In this document: positions 26,298 through 35,214 of the stretch, one piece after another
Layout of the letters: the number at the start of each line of letters is the position of its first letter
How positions within the stretch are numbered: the stretch's first letter is position 1
Source of the DNA: CAWHJB01 sp963698715
GTDB taxonomy: Bacteria; Chloroflexota; Anaerolineae; Anaerolineales; UBA4823
Reading direction: 5' to 3'
Assembly (NCBI GenBank): GCA_963698715.1
Contig: CAVORW010000004.1
Coordinates: forward strand, 434,001-498,000
DNA: 64,000 nucleotides
The notes under the pieces: model-generated
What the model saw: the letters and a program-made list of their open reading frames with translations, nothing else
Databases searched by the model: none
What the model was told of the DNA's origin: nothing
Program-made: the position numbers and the translations under genes

Positions 26298-26337
26298 ACT
26301 CCCTGGGCAGTTCAACCGCTCAGGGAGTATTTTTTTT
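26298..26337 (+). terminator. Riboswitch expression-platform terminator
   Basis: Perfect 8-bp stem ACTCCCTG (26298-26305) / CAGGGAGT (26321-26328), then TA and eight T. The loop contains GGCAGTTC (26306-26313), the exact complement of GAACTGCC (26265-26272) in the 3' end of the riboswitch. This gives an antiterminator that competes both with riboswitch P1 and with this hairpin. Ligand binding, by stabilising P1, would favour termination (OFF switch); inference from pairing only. Confidence 0.88.
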
Positions 26338-26529
26338 CAAGGCCAGATTTATTGCGATACCGACCCAAGTCATTATTATGAGTGCCCGGCCTGGGTAGTT
26401 GGCCAAGCGAGACCAAAGCTCAGCACAGGCCCTGCCAACTACCATGAGCCATCCGCATTCAAGGAAAGTTTCAATAGAGGCATTTATAGGATCGCTCAAC
26501 AGGATACTCAGCAGCACAAGGACATTGCC

Positions 26530-28446
26530 ATGCTTCGTAAATCACTTATCACAATCCTGATCTTCATCCTGATGGCTGGTGGGATGTCAATCGCCACAAG
26601 CAAGACAACTCCCGCGGCTGCGCAGAAGCTGCAAAGTGTCAGCGTGCCCAACGCTTCACTCCCGGAAGCTCCTGATTTTGCATCCTTGAATTTTGGGGAC
26701 GCCTGGGATATGAGCGAATTTACCGACATCTCCCAATATCTTAACGGAGCTGGGCGACATCCATCCCTGACGAATATCTCGGTTGCAAACGGACAGTTCT
26801 CGGCCCGTTCGATTGGAAATAATATTACAGGCCCCCTGGCAGCCTTTTACCCCCTACACGAAGGATATGAGAACTTCATGCAAATCGGGGGAAACCTTGG
26901 CAGTCTTCAGCCGATTAACTCTCAGGAATACAACTGCATCTACATTGCCATGAAGGTCAACTCTCCGACCAAAACCAACGATACACAGTTTGCAGATATC
27001 TTTCGAGTGTATTATTCCAACGCCGCGACCTCTGGCGTGCTCTACGACTATCTATATTTTGAAAATGCCGTCTGGCCTTACAATCCTCAAACCTTAGGAT
27101 ACCGGCTGTACAAAGTCAATCTTAGTTCTCCCGCTCATCTTTACCCCAATTCAACCAGATGGCAGGATCAATCGTACTGGACCAGGCTCGAGATCAATCC
27201 CACCATTTATAAGGATATTGATTTTCAAGTCGATTGGATCCGGCTTACATCCTGCGGCGAAGAGCCTGCCTATCAGGCCAACATTTCCTGGTCGCCGGAT
27301 AGCTCCATCAACACCATTTGGGCCCGTCCAGCTGGCACAAACCGCAATATCGTGGTTGCCAGGGATATCATCGGGGCCGCTGGTTCTTACCAGCTGAGCA
27401 CCAAAGGCCTGGCACCTGGTTCGTACCAAATTGGACTGGGCACGTTAAGCAATTGCTGCACCCAATGGAGTAATGGAGACTTAACAATTAATCAAACGCC
27501 CATGGCAGAGGTAGTTTATCCTTCGCCAATCAGCGGCCAGGATTATTCTACGAACGCTGGTAACGCCTGGGACATGGATCCTAGTGACATTGACCAGGTC
27601 TTATGTTCGACTGCCAGTTTTAGTGACGGGCAGCTGCATATCCAGACCGCCTACCCGGCTGCCTTGCCATCTTCCTGCAGGGGGCCGGTGCTTGGCGAAG
27701 CAGACAGCCGCATTTATCTAAATATGCCCGGCCCGCTCAAGAACGCCAGCGAATATCGCTATCTGAGCTTTAAATTAAACATGGAAGGGAGCTATGCCAT
27801 CCCTGCCGACGGAATGATTGGGCGTTTCATGTGGACAACTCCCAATGGCTGCACCCAGGTCAGCGCCGACATTCCTTATGAGGTCGGCTGGAACCCTTAC
27901 GTCATCGATCTATACGATCCATTCAATGGAACGCCGGTCGCCGCTGCCCCGGCTGGCTGTGCCAAAGTGCCCTGGTCACAAACCGGGGAAGTGGTCGCTT
28001 TGCGCTTCGATCCCAATGAAAACTATACAGGTGTTTACGTTCCCCAGATGGTTTTTTCCCAGCATTTTGATTGGATTAGCCTTTCCAAGCCAGATAGCGT
28101 GGTGCAGGGTAATTCCTATATGATCGGACTGCAGTTAAATAAATCTTTAAATCAGATTAACAACATCGAATACTACTTCACCACCGATCCTCAGAGCCCG
28201 GCTCAGAATATAGCATTAAGGTATAATAGAGAGGTTGTTGCACCATTAAGCGCCAATCATTTCATCTATCTCCCAGGGATCATTACTCACGGGTTACCTT
28301 TCGAAAAGCCAAGTGTTGACACAAACTTCAACTGGGATACTACAGGTGTAGCTCCCGGAGATTACTATATTTGTGCGAAAGTGTACGACGACAAGAACGA
28401 ATCAACATTCTGCAGCGAGGCCCCCGTGCAAGTCAACCACCCTTAA
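26530..28446 (+). CDS. Secreted protein of unknown function with duplicated modules, under c-di-GMP riboswitch control
   Basis: 638 aa with a signal peptide (MLRKSLITILIFILMAGGMS, probable cleavage after TPAAA). No catalytic motif recognised. Two similar modules start with NFGDAWDMSEFTDISQ (about residue 56) and NAGNAWDMDPSDIDQV (about residue 338). Each continues with an LxFKxN/Y(I/L)xMKVN-type beta segment and ends in an (F/V)DWI(R/S)L strand, typical of jelly-roll carbohydrate-binding folds. An Ig-like segment (SYQLSTKGLAPGSYQIGLG) follows the first module, and GVAPGDYYICAKVYDD ends the protein. AAGGA precedes ATG 26530. The c-di-GMP switch and setting suggest an exopolysaccharide-binding or matrix/adhesion protein (inference). 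Confidence 0.8.
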   Translation: MLRKSLITILIFILMAGGMSIATSKTTPAAAQKLQSVSVPNASLPEAPDFASLNFGDAWDMSEFTDISQYLNGAGRHPSLTNISVANGQFSARSIGNNITGPLAAFYPLHEGYENFMQIGGNLGSLQPINSQEYNCIYIAMKVNSPTKTNDTQFADIFRVYYSNAATSGVLYDYLYFENAVWPYNPQTLGYRLYKVNLSSPAHLYPNSTRWQDQSYWTRLEINPTIYKDIDFQVDWIRLTSCGEEPAYQANISWSPDSSINTIWARPAGTNRNIVVARDIIGAAGSYQLSTKGLAPGSYQIGLGTLSNCCTQWSNGDLTINQTPMAEVVYPSPISGQDYSTNAGNAWDMDPSDIDQVLCSTASFSDGQLHIQTAYPAALPSSCRGPVLGEADSRIYLNMPGPLKNASEYRYLSFKLNMEGSYAIPADGMIGRFMWTTPNGCTQVSADIPYEVGWNPYVIDLYDPFNGTPVAAAPAGCAKVPWSQTGEVVALRFDPNENYTGVYVPQMVFSQHFDWISLSKPDSVVQGNSYMIGLQLNKSLNQINNIEYYFTTDPQSPAQNIALRYNREVVAPLSANHFIYLPGIITHGLPFEKPSVDTNFNWDTTGVAPGDYYICAKVYDDKNESTFCSEAPVQVNHP

Positions 28447-28775
28447 AGACTGCACTTTACCCATTGATTGAATGGTAGACGCTGGGTGTTTGCCAGGCCT
28501 GGACCTGCAAACACCCGCGTTTGATTTAAGCAACTTTGACTGCTATGTGGTTTGCCAATAGTAGCTGATTTATCCGAAACCGCAAACGGCGAATAAGTGA
28601 GAGGAAACCGCCTTCGAAACCCAAATTTAGTAAAATCTCTTATGGCGGTTTGTTCAGTTTGGGATAACTCGAAGTTAGAGCCAGGTGGCGACTCACCTGA
28701 GTCAGGGTGTTATATCACGTACCCATTTAAATTGTTTTTTCATCTACGGCAAGGATCTATATTGCAGGCAGCTAA
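28447..28775. other. 329-bp intergenic region with several hairpins
   Basis: No gene supported. Besides the hairpin at 28484-28516, there are AAACCGCC (28605-28612) pairing with GGCGGTTT (28644-28651) and CAGGTG/CACCTG at 28682-28699. These could form a structured 5' leader of the glycosyltransferase at 28776, but match no riboswitch class I recognise. Confidence 0.4.
28484..28516 (+). terminator. Hairpin downstream of the secreted-protein gene
   Basis: Perfect 10-bp stem GGGTGTTTGC (28484-28493) / GCAAACACCC (28507-28516), 38 bases after the stop codon. Only a short T-rich stretch (GCGTTTGATTT) follows, so termination strength is uncertain. Confidence 0.55.
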
Positions 28776-30671
28776 ATGAGGGCGACACATTCTGGTTTTT
28801 TTCAGCGCATCAGGCAAAAATTCAGCCAGGTGGGGATTAAGAACGGTTTTCTAATCCTGATTCGCAAGCTTTTCAATGGCAAAAAACTCGCCGATTCGGA
28901 TACGGTTTCTTTCGAGCAGGAAAATACAACTTACAAACGCTGGATCGACCAGAATGAACCAGACTCTGCTGAACTGATCCAGCAAACAAATAGAGCTGCC
29001 AAATTTGCCTATACGCCATTAATATCCATTCTCGTACCGGTGTATAATCCGCCCCTGCCTGTTCTGGAACAAGCGCTGACCTCCGCCATGGCCCAGACGT
29101 ATCCCTTCTGGGAATTATGCCTGGTGGATGGTGCTTCTTCTTCGCCTGGCGTGCGAGACTTATTGATTCATTTCTCTGAACTTGATCAACGCATCCATTT
29201 GAAACTATTAGATGAGAACCTGGGTATCTCCGGGAACAGCAATCACGCACTCGCTATGGCGCAGGGAGAATTCACCGCATTCCTCGATCAGGATGACCTG
29301 CTAGCCCCTTTTGCTCTATTCGAGATCGCTCAGGCACTTAACCAGAATCGCAGCCTGGATATGCTTTATTCCGATCATGACCTGCTCGAGTTTGATAACA
29401 GCCGCCGCAAACAACCACTCTTCAAACCAGACTGGTCACCAGAAATCATGCTCTCAGCCAATTACATCACCCATCTGACCGTGGTCCGCACCAGCCTGGT
29501 GCGAGCTGTGGGCGGTTTTGATGGAGAGATGGATGGCGCCCAAGACTGGGATCTATTTTTAAAGGTCAGCGAACGGACCTCAAAAATCGCTCACATCCCA
29601 AAAATTCTTTACCACTGGCGCGACAGCCGGGATTCTACCGCCAGCAATATCTGGGCCAAAGACTATGCTCCAGCTGCCCAGCTGCGAGCCATTAAAGTTC
29701 ACTTGACCCGACTCGGTCAATCCGGCGTTCAAGTATTCTTCGATCCCAGTGGATATATCCGGGTCCAATGGAAATTCGACCGGCGCAAAAAGGTTTCAAT
29801 CATAATTCCGTCCAACGGCGCTAATGCGACGCTCGAGCGCTGCGTCAATTCAATCATCAAAGGGACGGATTATCCCAATTTTGAGATTGTGATTGTCAAT
29901 AATGGCAGCAAACGCCCTGAAGAATACCCTTATTATCGATCAATCAGCGCAGATGGACAGGTAAAAGTTATCCACGATGACCGGCCTTTCAATTACTCGG
30001 CTGTCAATAATCTTGGCGCTCAATCTGCCAGCGGAGATTTATTTCTGTTCTTAAACAATGACACCGAGATCTTCGCTCAAGACTGGCTAGATGAGCTTGT
30101 CATGTGGGCCCAGCGCGAGACGGTTGGCATTGTTGGTGCCAAACTGCTCCATCCCGATGGTAGTATTCAGCACGCCGGGGTAATTATTGGGTTGACTGGC
30201 TTTGCCGGTCATATCTTCGGGGGGCAAGCCGAATTTCAATGGACAAACTTTGGGCTGGCGGAATGGTACCGTAATTACAAAGCAGTAACGGCTGCCTGTA
30301 TGATTATCCCGCGCCATGTGTTCGAACAGCTGGGCGGTTTCGATGAAACCTTCATCCTGTGCGGAAGCGATGTTGAAATCTGTCTGCGGGCGGCGCGGTC
30401 AGGCTGGCGCATCGTTTATAATCCTTTCGCCAGGCTGTGGCATCTCGAAGGTGCCACCCGGGCAGGAGAGGTACCAGCTCAGGATTATCGCGTTTCCTAC
30501 GGACATTACCTGCCAACGTTACGAAGCGGCGATCCTTACTTCAACCCCAATCTGTCGTACTGGCAGCTTAACCCGACCCTAGCGCCAACCGACACGCAGC
30601 CGCCGCTCGAGTTCGTATTGGATTTTCTAAAAAAGCTGAAAGGAAGCGGGCCAAATGAGCCGACTGAATGA
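28776..30671 (+). CDS. Tandem-domain family 2 glycosyltransferase
   Basis: 631 aa with two GT2 domains. The first (about residues 85-310) shows ISILVPVYNPPLPVLEQAL, LCLVDGASSS, AFLDQDDLLAP and DGAQDWDLFLKV. The second (about 340-600) shows VSIIIPSNGANATLERCVNS, IVIVNNGSKRPEE, FLFLNNDTEIFAQDW and FILCGSDVEICLRAARSGWR. Each carries its own DxD-like site, so it probably adds two sugars in succession, as WsaE-type rhamnan enzymes do. It overlaps the next gene by 17 bases, and that gene is WsaF-like, which supports a rhamnan assembly module. Confidence 0.88.
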   Translation: MRATHSGFFQRIRQKFSQVGIKNGFLILIRKLFNGKKLADSDTVSFEQENTTYKRWIDQNEPDSAELIQQTNRAAKFAYTPLISILVPVYNPPLPVLEQALTSAMAQTYPFWELCLVDGASSSPGVRDLLIHFSELDQRIHLKLLDENLGISGNSNHALAMAQGEFTAFLDQDDLLAPFALFEIAQALNQNRSLDMLYSDHDLLEFDNSRRKQPLFKPDWSPEIMLSANYITHLTVVRTSLVRAVGGFDGEMDGAQDWDLFLKVSERTSKIAHIPKILYHWRDSRDSTASNIWAKDYAPAAQLRAIKVHLTRLGQSGVQVFFDPSGYIRVQWKFDRRKKVSIIIPSNGANATLERCVNSIIKGTDYPNFEIVIVNNGSKRPEEYPYYRSISADGQVKVIHDDRPFNYSAVNNLGAQSASGDLFLFLNNDTEIFAQDWLDELVMWAQRETVGIVGAKLLHPDGSIQHAGVIIGLTGFAGHIFGGQAEFQWTNFGLAEWYRNYKAVTAACMIIPRHVFEQLGGFDETFILCGSDVEICLRAARSGWRIVYNPFARLWHLEGATRAGEVPAQDYRVSYGHYLPTLRSGDPYFNPNLSYWQLNPTLAPTDTQPPLEFVLDFLKKLKGSGPNEPTE

Positions 30672-31941
30672 CTCCCGCAAAGCTTACGATACCTGGAAGC
30701 GGCTGGGTTGGAAAGTTCTGCGCCAGAAAATAGGTCGCAGGATTTCCGGCGGAGACGGCCTAAGCGATTACCGGCATGAAGCCATGATCTTTGCCACCTG
30801 GATGGACTTCTCGCAGGAAGAGATCAATCTCAGCCGCAAACTCCATCAGATCTATACTGGGGACCTTAACATCCGCAGCATTACCTGGTTCTTACCAGAA
30901 TTTGAAAACCCCTACTATGGGGGAATTTATACCCTGCTGCGCTTCGCCGACTATTTCAAGCGCACCAAGGGCATCCACAACCAGTTTGCCATCCTGGGCA
31001 ATATCAATGACCAGCAGTTAGCCGGTAAGATCGCTGAGATATTCCCCGCACTGGATGGTGACCCTGTCCGACATTTTACGCTTTATGAACACATTAATGA
31101 TTTGGAGGCGACCGACGCAGGCATTGCCACTTTGTGGGGCACGGCTTATTTTCTACTGCGCTTCAACCAGACAAAACGCAAATTCTACTTCATTCAGGAT
31201 TACGAACCCCTGTTTTATCCTGCCGGCTCGATCTTCGCTCAGGTAGAGGCGTCGCTGCGTTTTGGCTATTACGGGATTGCCAACACACCCACCATCTGCC
31301 AGATTTACCAACAGCAGTATGGTGGTCAGGCCGAATATTTTTATCCCTGCGTGGATACACACATTTTCCACCCCTCGCCAGAAGACAGCCAACTGCAAAC
31401 TGAACCTTTTACCATTTTCTTCTATGGCCGCCCCAACCATGCTCGCAATGGCTTCGAATTAGGCGCTCAGGCCCTCCGAATTTTAAAGAAGAGACTGGGG
31501 AGCCGAGTCCGGGTTCTGGCAGCTGGCGCTCGCTGGGAAGTGAAGGATTACAGTTTAAGTGGGGTGGTCGAAAATTTGGGGTTATTAAGCTACCAGCAGA
31601 CTGCCGAGCTTTACCGCAGCTGCCATGCCGGATTAGTGATGATGTTCACCCGACACCCTTCTTATCTGCCTTTTGAGCTGATGGCAAGCGGCAGCCTGGT
31701 CGTCACCAATCTTAATCCAGCAACCACCTGGTTCTTGAAGGATGGCCAAAATTGCCGGTTAGCACAGGTCAGTGCAACCAGCATTGCAGATGTATTAGAA
31801 CAAGCGCTGCTCGATCAGGAAGAGCGGCGACGAATTACCCGCACAGCTGCCCAACAGATACAAGCCGATTTTAGCGATTGGGGCAAACAGATTGAAAAGA
31901 TCTACGCATATATGTGTAATCCAGAAAAACAGGATTCTTAA
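30655..31941 (+). CDS. WsaF-like GT-B rhamnosyltransferase
   Basis: 428 aa. The N-terminal half has ITWFLPEFENPYYGGIYTLLRFADYF, hallmark of WsaF-type enzymes that act in S-layer glycan (poly-L-rhamnose) assembly. It continues with KFYFIQDYEPLFYPAGS and a C-terminal nucleotide-binding part (IFFYGRPNHARNGFELG, GLVMMFTRHPSYLPFELMASG, SLVVTNLNPATTWFL). dTDP-L-rhamnose as donor is consistent with the rml genes upstream. It overlaps the tandem GT2 gene, suggesting a functional pair. Confidence 0.82.
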   Translation: MSRLNDSRKAYDTWKRLGWKVLRQKIGRRISGGDGLSDYRHEAMIFATWMDFSQEEINLSRKLHQIYTGDLNIRSITWFLPEFENPYYGGIYTLLRFADYFKRTKGIHNQFAILGNINDQQLAGKIAEIFPALDGDPVRHFTLYEHINDLEATDAGIATLWGTAYFLLRFNQTKRKFYFIQDYEPLFYPAGSIFAQVEASLRFGYYGIANTPTICQIYQQQYGGQAEYFYPCVDTHIFHPSPEDSQLQTEPFTIFFYGRPNHARNGFELGAQALRILKKRLGSRVRVLAAGARWEVKDYSLSGVVENLGLLSYQQTAELYRSCHAGLVMMFTRHPSYLPFELMASGSLVVTNLNPATTWFLKDGQNCRLAQVSATSIADVLEQALLDQEERRRITRTAAQQIQADFSDWGKQIEKIYAYMCNPEKQDS

Positions 31942-32002
31942 CCATGGAACGGGCTGGCGTCCGGGAAGCTTTGTTCAGGTAGGATGAAACGGATCAAAGA
32001 TA

Positions 32003-33130
32003 ATGCGGATTGGAATTGATGCATCCGCCCTGCCTCCCAAACCTGTAGGGGCAGGCAATTACATCATCGAGCTCGTGCGAGCCATCCATACGCTGGAAAG
32101 CCGGCACGAATTCATCATTTTCGCCCAGCAACATGGCCGGGAGCTGATCGGTTCTCCGAGGCGCGATGGGTTTGAGTGGATCTGCCTGCCCAATCACAGC
32201 CCTGCCAGGCGATTAATCTGGGAACAAACCGGGTTTCCCACATTGCTCAAAGAACAGCGCATTGATCTTTTACATTCTCTCCATTACACCCGTCCCCTTA
32301 GACTGGCATGTCAATCTATCGTGACCTTTCACGATATGACTTTTTTTCTATTCCCTCACCTGCATACCAGAGCCAAACGCATTTTTTTTCCTCTGATGAT
32401 CCGCCTCAGCGCCAGGTCTGCCGACGCATTAATTGCCGACTCTGAAAGCACCCGTCAGGATGCAATCCAGATCCTGGGACTGCCGCCGAAGAAAATAACA
32501 ACAGTACCACTGGGCGTCAGACCCGAGTTCCGACCCGTGCATGATGAGGCGCTTAAGTCAACAGTCCGGGCACGCTATCATTTGCCGGAAAAATTTCTAC
32601 TTTTTGTTGGGTTAGTTGAACCAAGAAAAAACTTACCTCTGCTGCTTAAATCATATCGCAGGGTGGCAGAGCAAGGCAACCATCTTCCACTGGTTGTTGT
32701 GGGACGAAAAGGCTGGATGTATGAGCAAGTGACCGGTATGATAGCCAGCCTGGGCCTGACCGGGGCGGTCCACCTGACAGGATACATCCCCCCTGAGGAC
32801 CTGCCAATCGTTTATAATCTAGCAGAGGTTTTTATCTACCCCTCACTTTATGAGGGTTTTGGGCTGCCGCCTCTGGAAGCTTTGGCCTGCGGCACACCGG
32901 TTATCACAACTGCAATTTCATCAATGCCGGAACATATTGGTCAGGCTGGGCTGCTGATTCCTCCCGGCGACGAAGATGCCCTGACGCAGGCAATGATCCG
33001 CCTGTTAAACGATCGGGAGTTCAAAAGCCGACTCTCAGTGCTGGGCCCCCAGCAAGCTGCGCAGTTTACATGGACACGAACAGCACGCGAAACGATGCAA
33101 GTATACGAGAACGTCCTGAAGAACGTTTGA
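32003..33130 (+). CDS. Family 4 glycosyltransferase (mannosyltransferase-like)
   Basis: 375-aa GT4 with MRIGIDASALPPKPVGAGNYI, LHSLHYTRPL and VTFHDMTFFLFP, then LIADSESTRQDAIQILG. The C-half has FLLFVGLVEPRKNLPLLLKSY and the E-x7-E site in YPSLYEGFGLPPLEALACGTPV. This subgroup is often annotated mannosyl- or rhamnosyl-transferase; the donor cannot be settled from sequence. The stop overlaps the next gene's TTG start (TTGA). Confidence 0.9.
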   Translation: MRIGIDASALPPKPVGAGNYIIELVRAIHTLESRHEFIIFAQQHGRELIGSPRRDGFEWICLPNHSPARRLIWEQTGFPTLLKEQRIDLLHSLHYTRPLRLACQSIVTFHDMTFFLFPHLHTRAKRIFFPLMIRLSARSADALIADSESTRQDAIQILGLPPKKITTVPLGVRPEFRPVHDEALKSTVRARYHLPEKFLLFVGLVEPRKNLPLLLKSYRRVAEQGNHLPLVVVGRKGWMYEQVTGMIASLGLTGAVHLTGYIPPEDLPIVYNLAEVFIYPSLYEGFGLPPLEALACGTPVITTAISSMPEHIGQAGLLIPPGDEDALTQAMIRLLNDREFKSRLSVLGPQQAAQFTWTRTARETMQVYENVLKNV

Positions 33131-34023
33131 CGGATGTTAAAATAACTATTTGTATCGTCACCTACCATTCTCGAGATCTACTACGCGACTGTCTGAATTC
33201 GCTTTACGAAGGGACCAGCCTCGATCCAGAAATCATCGTGGTGGATAATGGTTCAGGAGATGGCGTGGGGGAAATGCTGGCAGCGTATTTCCCGCAGGTT
33301 CACTTTATTGAGAATACCCACAACCTCGGTTATACCCGGCCAATGAATCAAGCGCTTAAAGCCGGCCACGGAAGCTATCTTCTGCAGCTTAACCCAGATA
33401 CACTGATATTGCCTGAAGCTATTGACCAATTGGTGGATTTCTTAGAAACCCACCCCAGCGTTGGTATTTGCGGCCCTAAGGTCCTGAACCGCGACTACAC
33501 CCTCCAGAAACCCTGCCGGCGAGGCGAGTCTCGTCCCTGGGCGGTCATCAGCTATTTTACCGGTTTAGCCACGATCTTCCCAAAAAGCAAACTCTTTGGC
33601 GAATATCTGATGAGCTATAAAGACCCGGATGAAACCCATCCAGTCGCCGGGGTTGCCGGCTCTTGTATGTTAATCCGACGCGAAGTCATTAAACAGATTG
33701 GTTACCTGGATGAACGTTTTTTTGCCTATCAGGAGGATGCAGACTTTTGTTTTCGAGCTCGGCAGGCTGGATGGCAGGTTTACTATATGCCAAAAGCACA
33801 AATCATTCATTACGGGAGCATGGGCGGCTCTCGGGTTGAACCCATCCGATCGATTATCGAGTGGCACAAATCTTATTACCGGTATTATCGCAAAAATCTT
33901 GCAAAGGATTATTTTTTTCTCTTCAATGGACTTTACTATGGGGCCATGTTGTTCAAGCTGATCGTGACCCTGCTGCAAAACTTGATACGCAAGGAGAAAT
34001 TCGCTGGATCTCGCAAACCTTAG
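33127..34023 (+). CDS. Family 2 glycosyltransferase (rhamnosyltransferase-like)
   Basis: 298 aa if translation begins at TTG 33127, which overlaps the preceding stop as in several neighbours; ATG 33070 would give 317 aa and a 61-bp overlap. It has ITICIVTYHSRDLLRDCL, IIVVDNGSGDGVGEML, NLGYTRPMNQALK, YLLQLNPDTLILPEA and FFAYQEDADFCFRARQAGWQ, the layout of WbbL/RfbN-type enzymes. The C-terminal segment (YFFLFNGLYYGAMLFKLIV) may associate with the membrane. Confidence 0.86.
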   Translation: MTDVKITICIVTYHSRDLLRDCLNSLYEGTSLDPEIIVVDNGSGDGVGEMLAAYFPQVHFIENTHNLGYTRPMNQALKAGHGSYLLQLNPDTLILPEAIDQLVDFLETHPSVGICGPKVLNRDYTLQKPCRRGESRPWAVISYFTGLATIFPKSKLFGEYLMSYKDPDETHPVAGVAGSCMLIRREVIKQIGYLDERFFAYQEDADFCFRARQAGWQVYYMPKAQIIHYGSMGGSRVEPIRSIIEWHKSYYRYYRKNLAKDYFFLFNGLYYGAMLFKLIVTLLQNLIRKEKFAGSRKP

Positions 34024-34073
34024 GCTACGCGTAAATACTCACCTCGATCCAACGAACCAATCTGACCAGTCAT

Positions 34074-35132
34074 ATGCCAACTGACATCTTCTCTTCCGCA
34101 TTTCTTTTCGAAGCGATCCTGATTTCTCTAGCTTTTGCTATGATAAGCTGCTGGATCGGGATACGCCTGGCCGTTCGTTGGGGACTGATCGATGAGCCCG
34201 GCAGTGCACCACATAAGCAACATACCTCTCCCACGCCTCTGGCTGGTGGCTTGGCTCTGTTTGCAACCGTTATCCTCGCTACCTTGGTTGCCGGTATCCT
34301 GGATTTGCCCGAAGTTTGGGGGACGTTCCTGGCTGGCTCAGTCGTTTTTGCATTTGGCATCTGGGATGATATAAAAACCATTCCGCCGCTCGCTAAACTT
34401 TTCGGTCAGGTATTAGCAGCCATTATTTTGATCCGCCTGGGTATCTATATCCGAATTTTCGAATCTCCGGAATTCTTTCTTCACCTTAACAGCTCGATTG
34501 ACATCTACCTTGACTGGCTGCTGACAGTTTTTTGGATGGTGGGGATCACCAACGCTTTCAATTTTGTTGACAGCATGGACGGTTTGGCGGTTGGGTTGGG
34601 CGGAACGGCAGCGGCGTTTTTTATGCTGGTTACCCTGGATGCTCGCCAGTTCACGCTTTCTGCCTTCAGCGCTGTGATCATTGGTATCTGTATCGGCCTT
34701 TACTTCTTCAATTCCCCGCCAGCCAAATTGTTTTTAGGCGACTCAGGTTCCCAGACCCTTGGGTTCATCCTGGCAGTACTGGCGATCATCTACCGCCCGT
34801 TGAGCGCCAATCAATCCTCTTCTTACGTCGTCCCAATTATGATCCTGGGAGTCCCCATCTTCGATATGGCGCTGGTAGTAGTTTCACGGTTACGCCGAAA
34901 AAAGCCAGTTTATACCGCGGCGCGAGATCACAGCTATCATCGTCTGCTTTTCCTGGGTTTCGGACCGCCAAGAGCTGTATTGATCATGCAAGTTACCTCT
35001 TTGACGCTCGGTTGTCTGGCGGTTGTCGTCTTGAACCAGCCCCCTTTGATCACAAACATAGTCTTCATAATTGTGGTATTGTTAAGCCTGTTTGCTTTGC
35101 TTCTATTTGACAGCAAACAACGCTGGAGCTAA
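34074..35132 (+). CDS. Undecaprenyl-phosphate sugar-1-phosphate transferase (WecA/MraY family)
   Basis: Polytopic membrane enzyme (352 aa, about ten hydrophobic segments). It starts glycan assembly by moving a HexNAc-1-phosphate from a UDP-sugar to undecaprenyl phosphate. Family motifs: GSAPHKQHTSPTPLAGGLAL, the Asp-Asp pair in FGIWDDIKTIPPLAKL, NAFNFVDSMDGLAVG, FLGDSGSQTLGF and the cytosolic His motif RDHSYHRLLFLG. This initiating step precedes ABC-exporter-dependent chain growth. The next gene's longest frame overlaps its end. Confidence 0.92.
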   Translation: MPTDIFSSAFLFEAILISLAFAMISCWIGIRLAVRWGLIDEPGSAPHKQHTSPTPLAGGLALFATVILATLVAGILDLPEVWGTFLAGSVVFAFGIWDDIKTIPPLAKLFGQVLAAIILIRLGIYIRIFESPEFFLHLNSSIDIYLDWLLTVFWMVGITNAFNFVDSMDGLAVGLGGTAAAFFMLVTLDARQFTLSAFSAVIIGICIGLYFFNSPPAKLFLGDSGSQTLGFILAVLAIIYRPLSANQSSSYVVPIMILGVPIFDMALVVVSRLRRKKPVYTAARDHSYHRLLFLGFGPPRAVLIMQVTSLTLGCLAVVVLNQPPLITNIVFIIVVLLSLFALLLFDSKQRWS

Positions 35133-35214
35133 AGCCTTCGAACACTTAATGGGCTTAAATAGCTCTCGCAGCATTGATTTTGCGCGGCTTGACGCCGCTT
35201 CGGAGATCATATCC

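Noticed and set aside
28570..28620. GCAAACGGCGAATAAGTGAG-like stretch considered as a second cyclic-dinucleotide riboswitch
   Set aside because: Only the GCAAAC string resembles GEMM; the GAAA tetraloop hairpin and the CGCAAAG and CTAAA blocks are missing.
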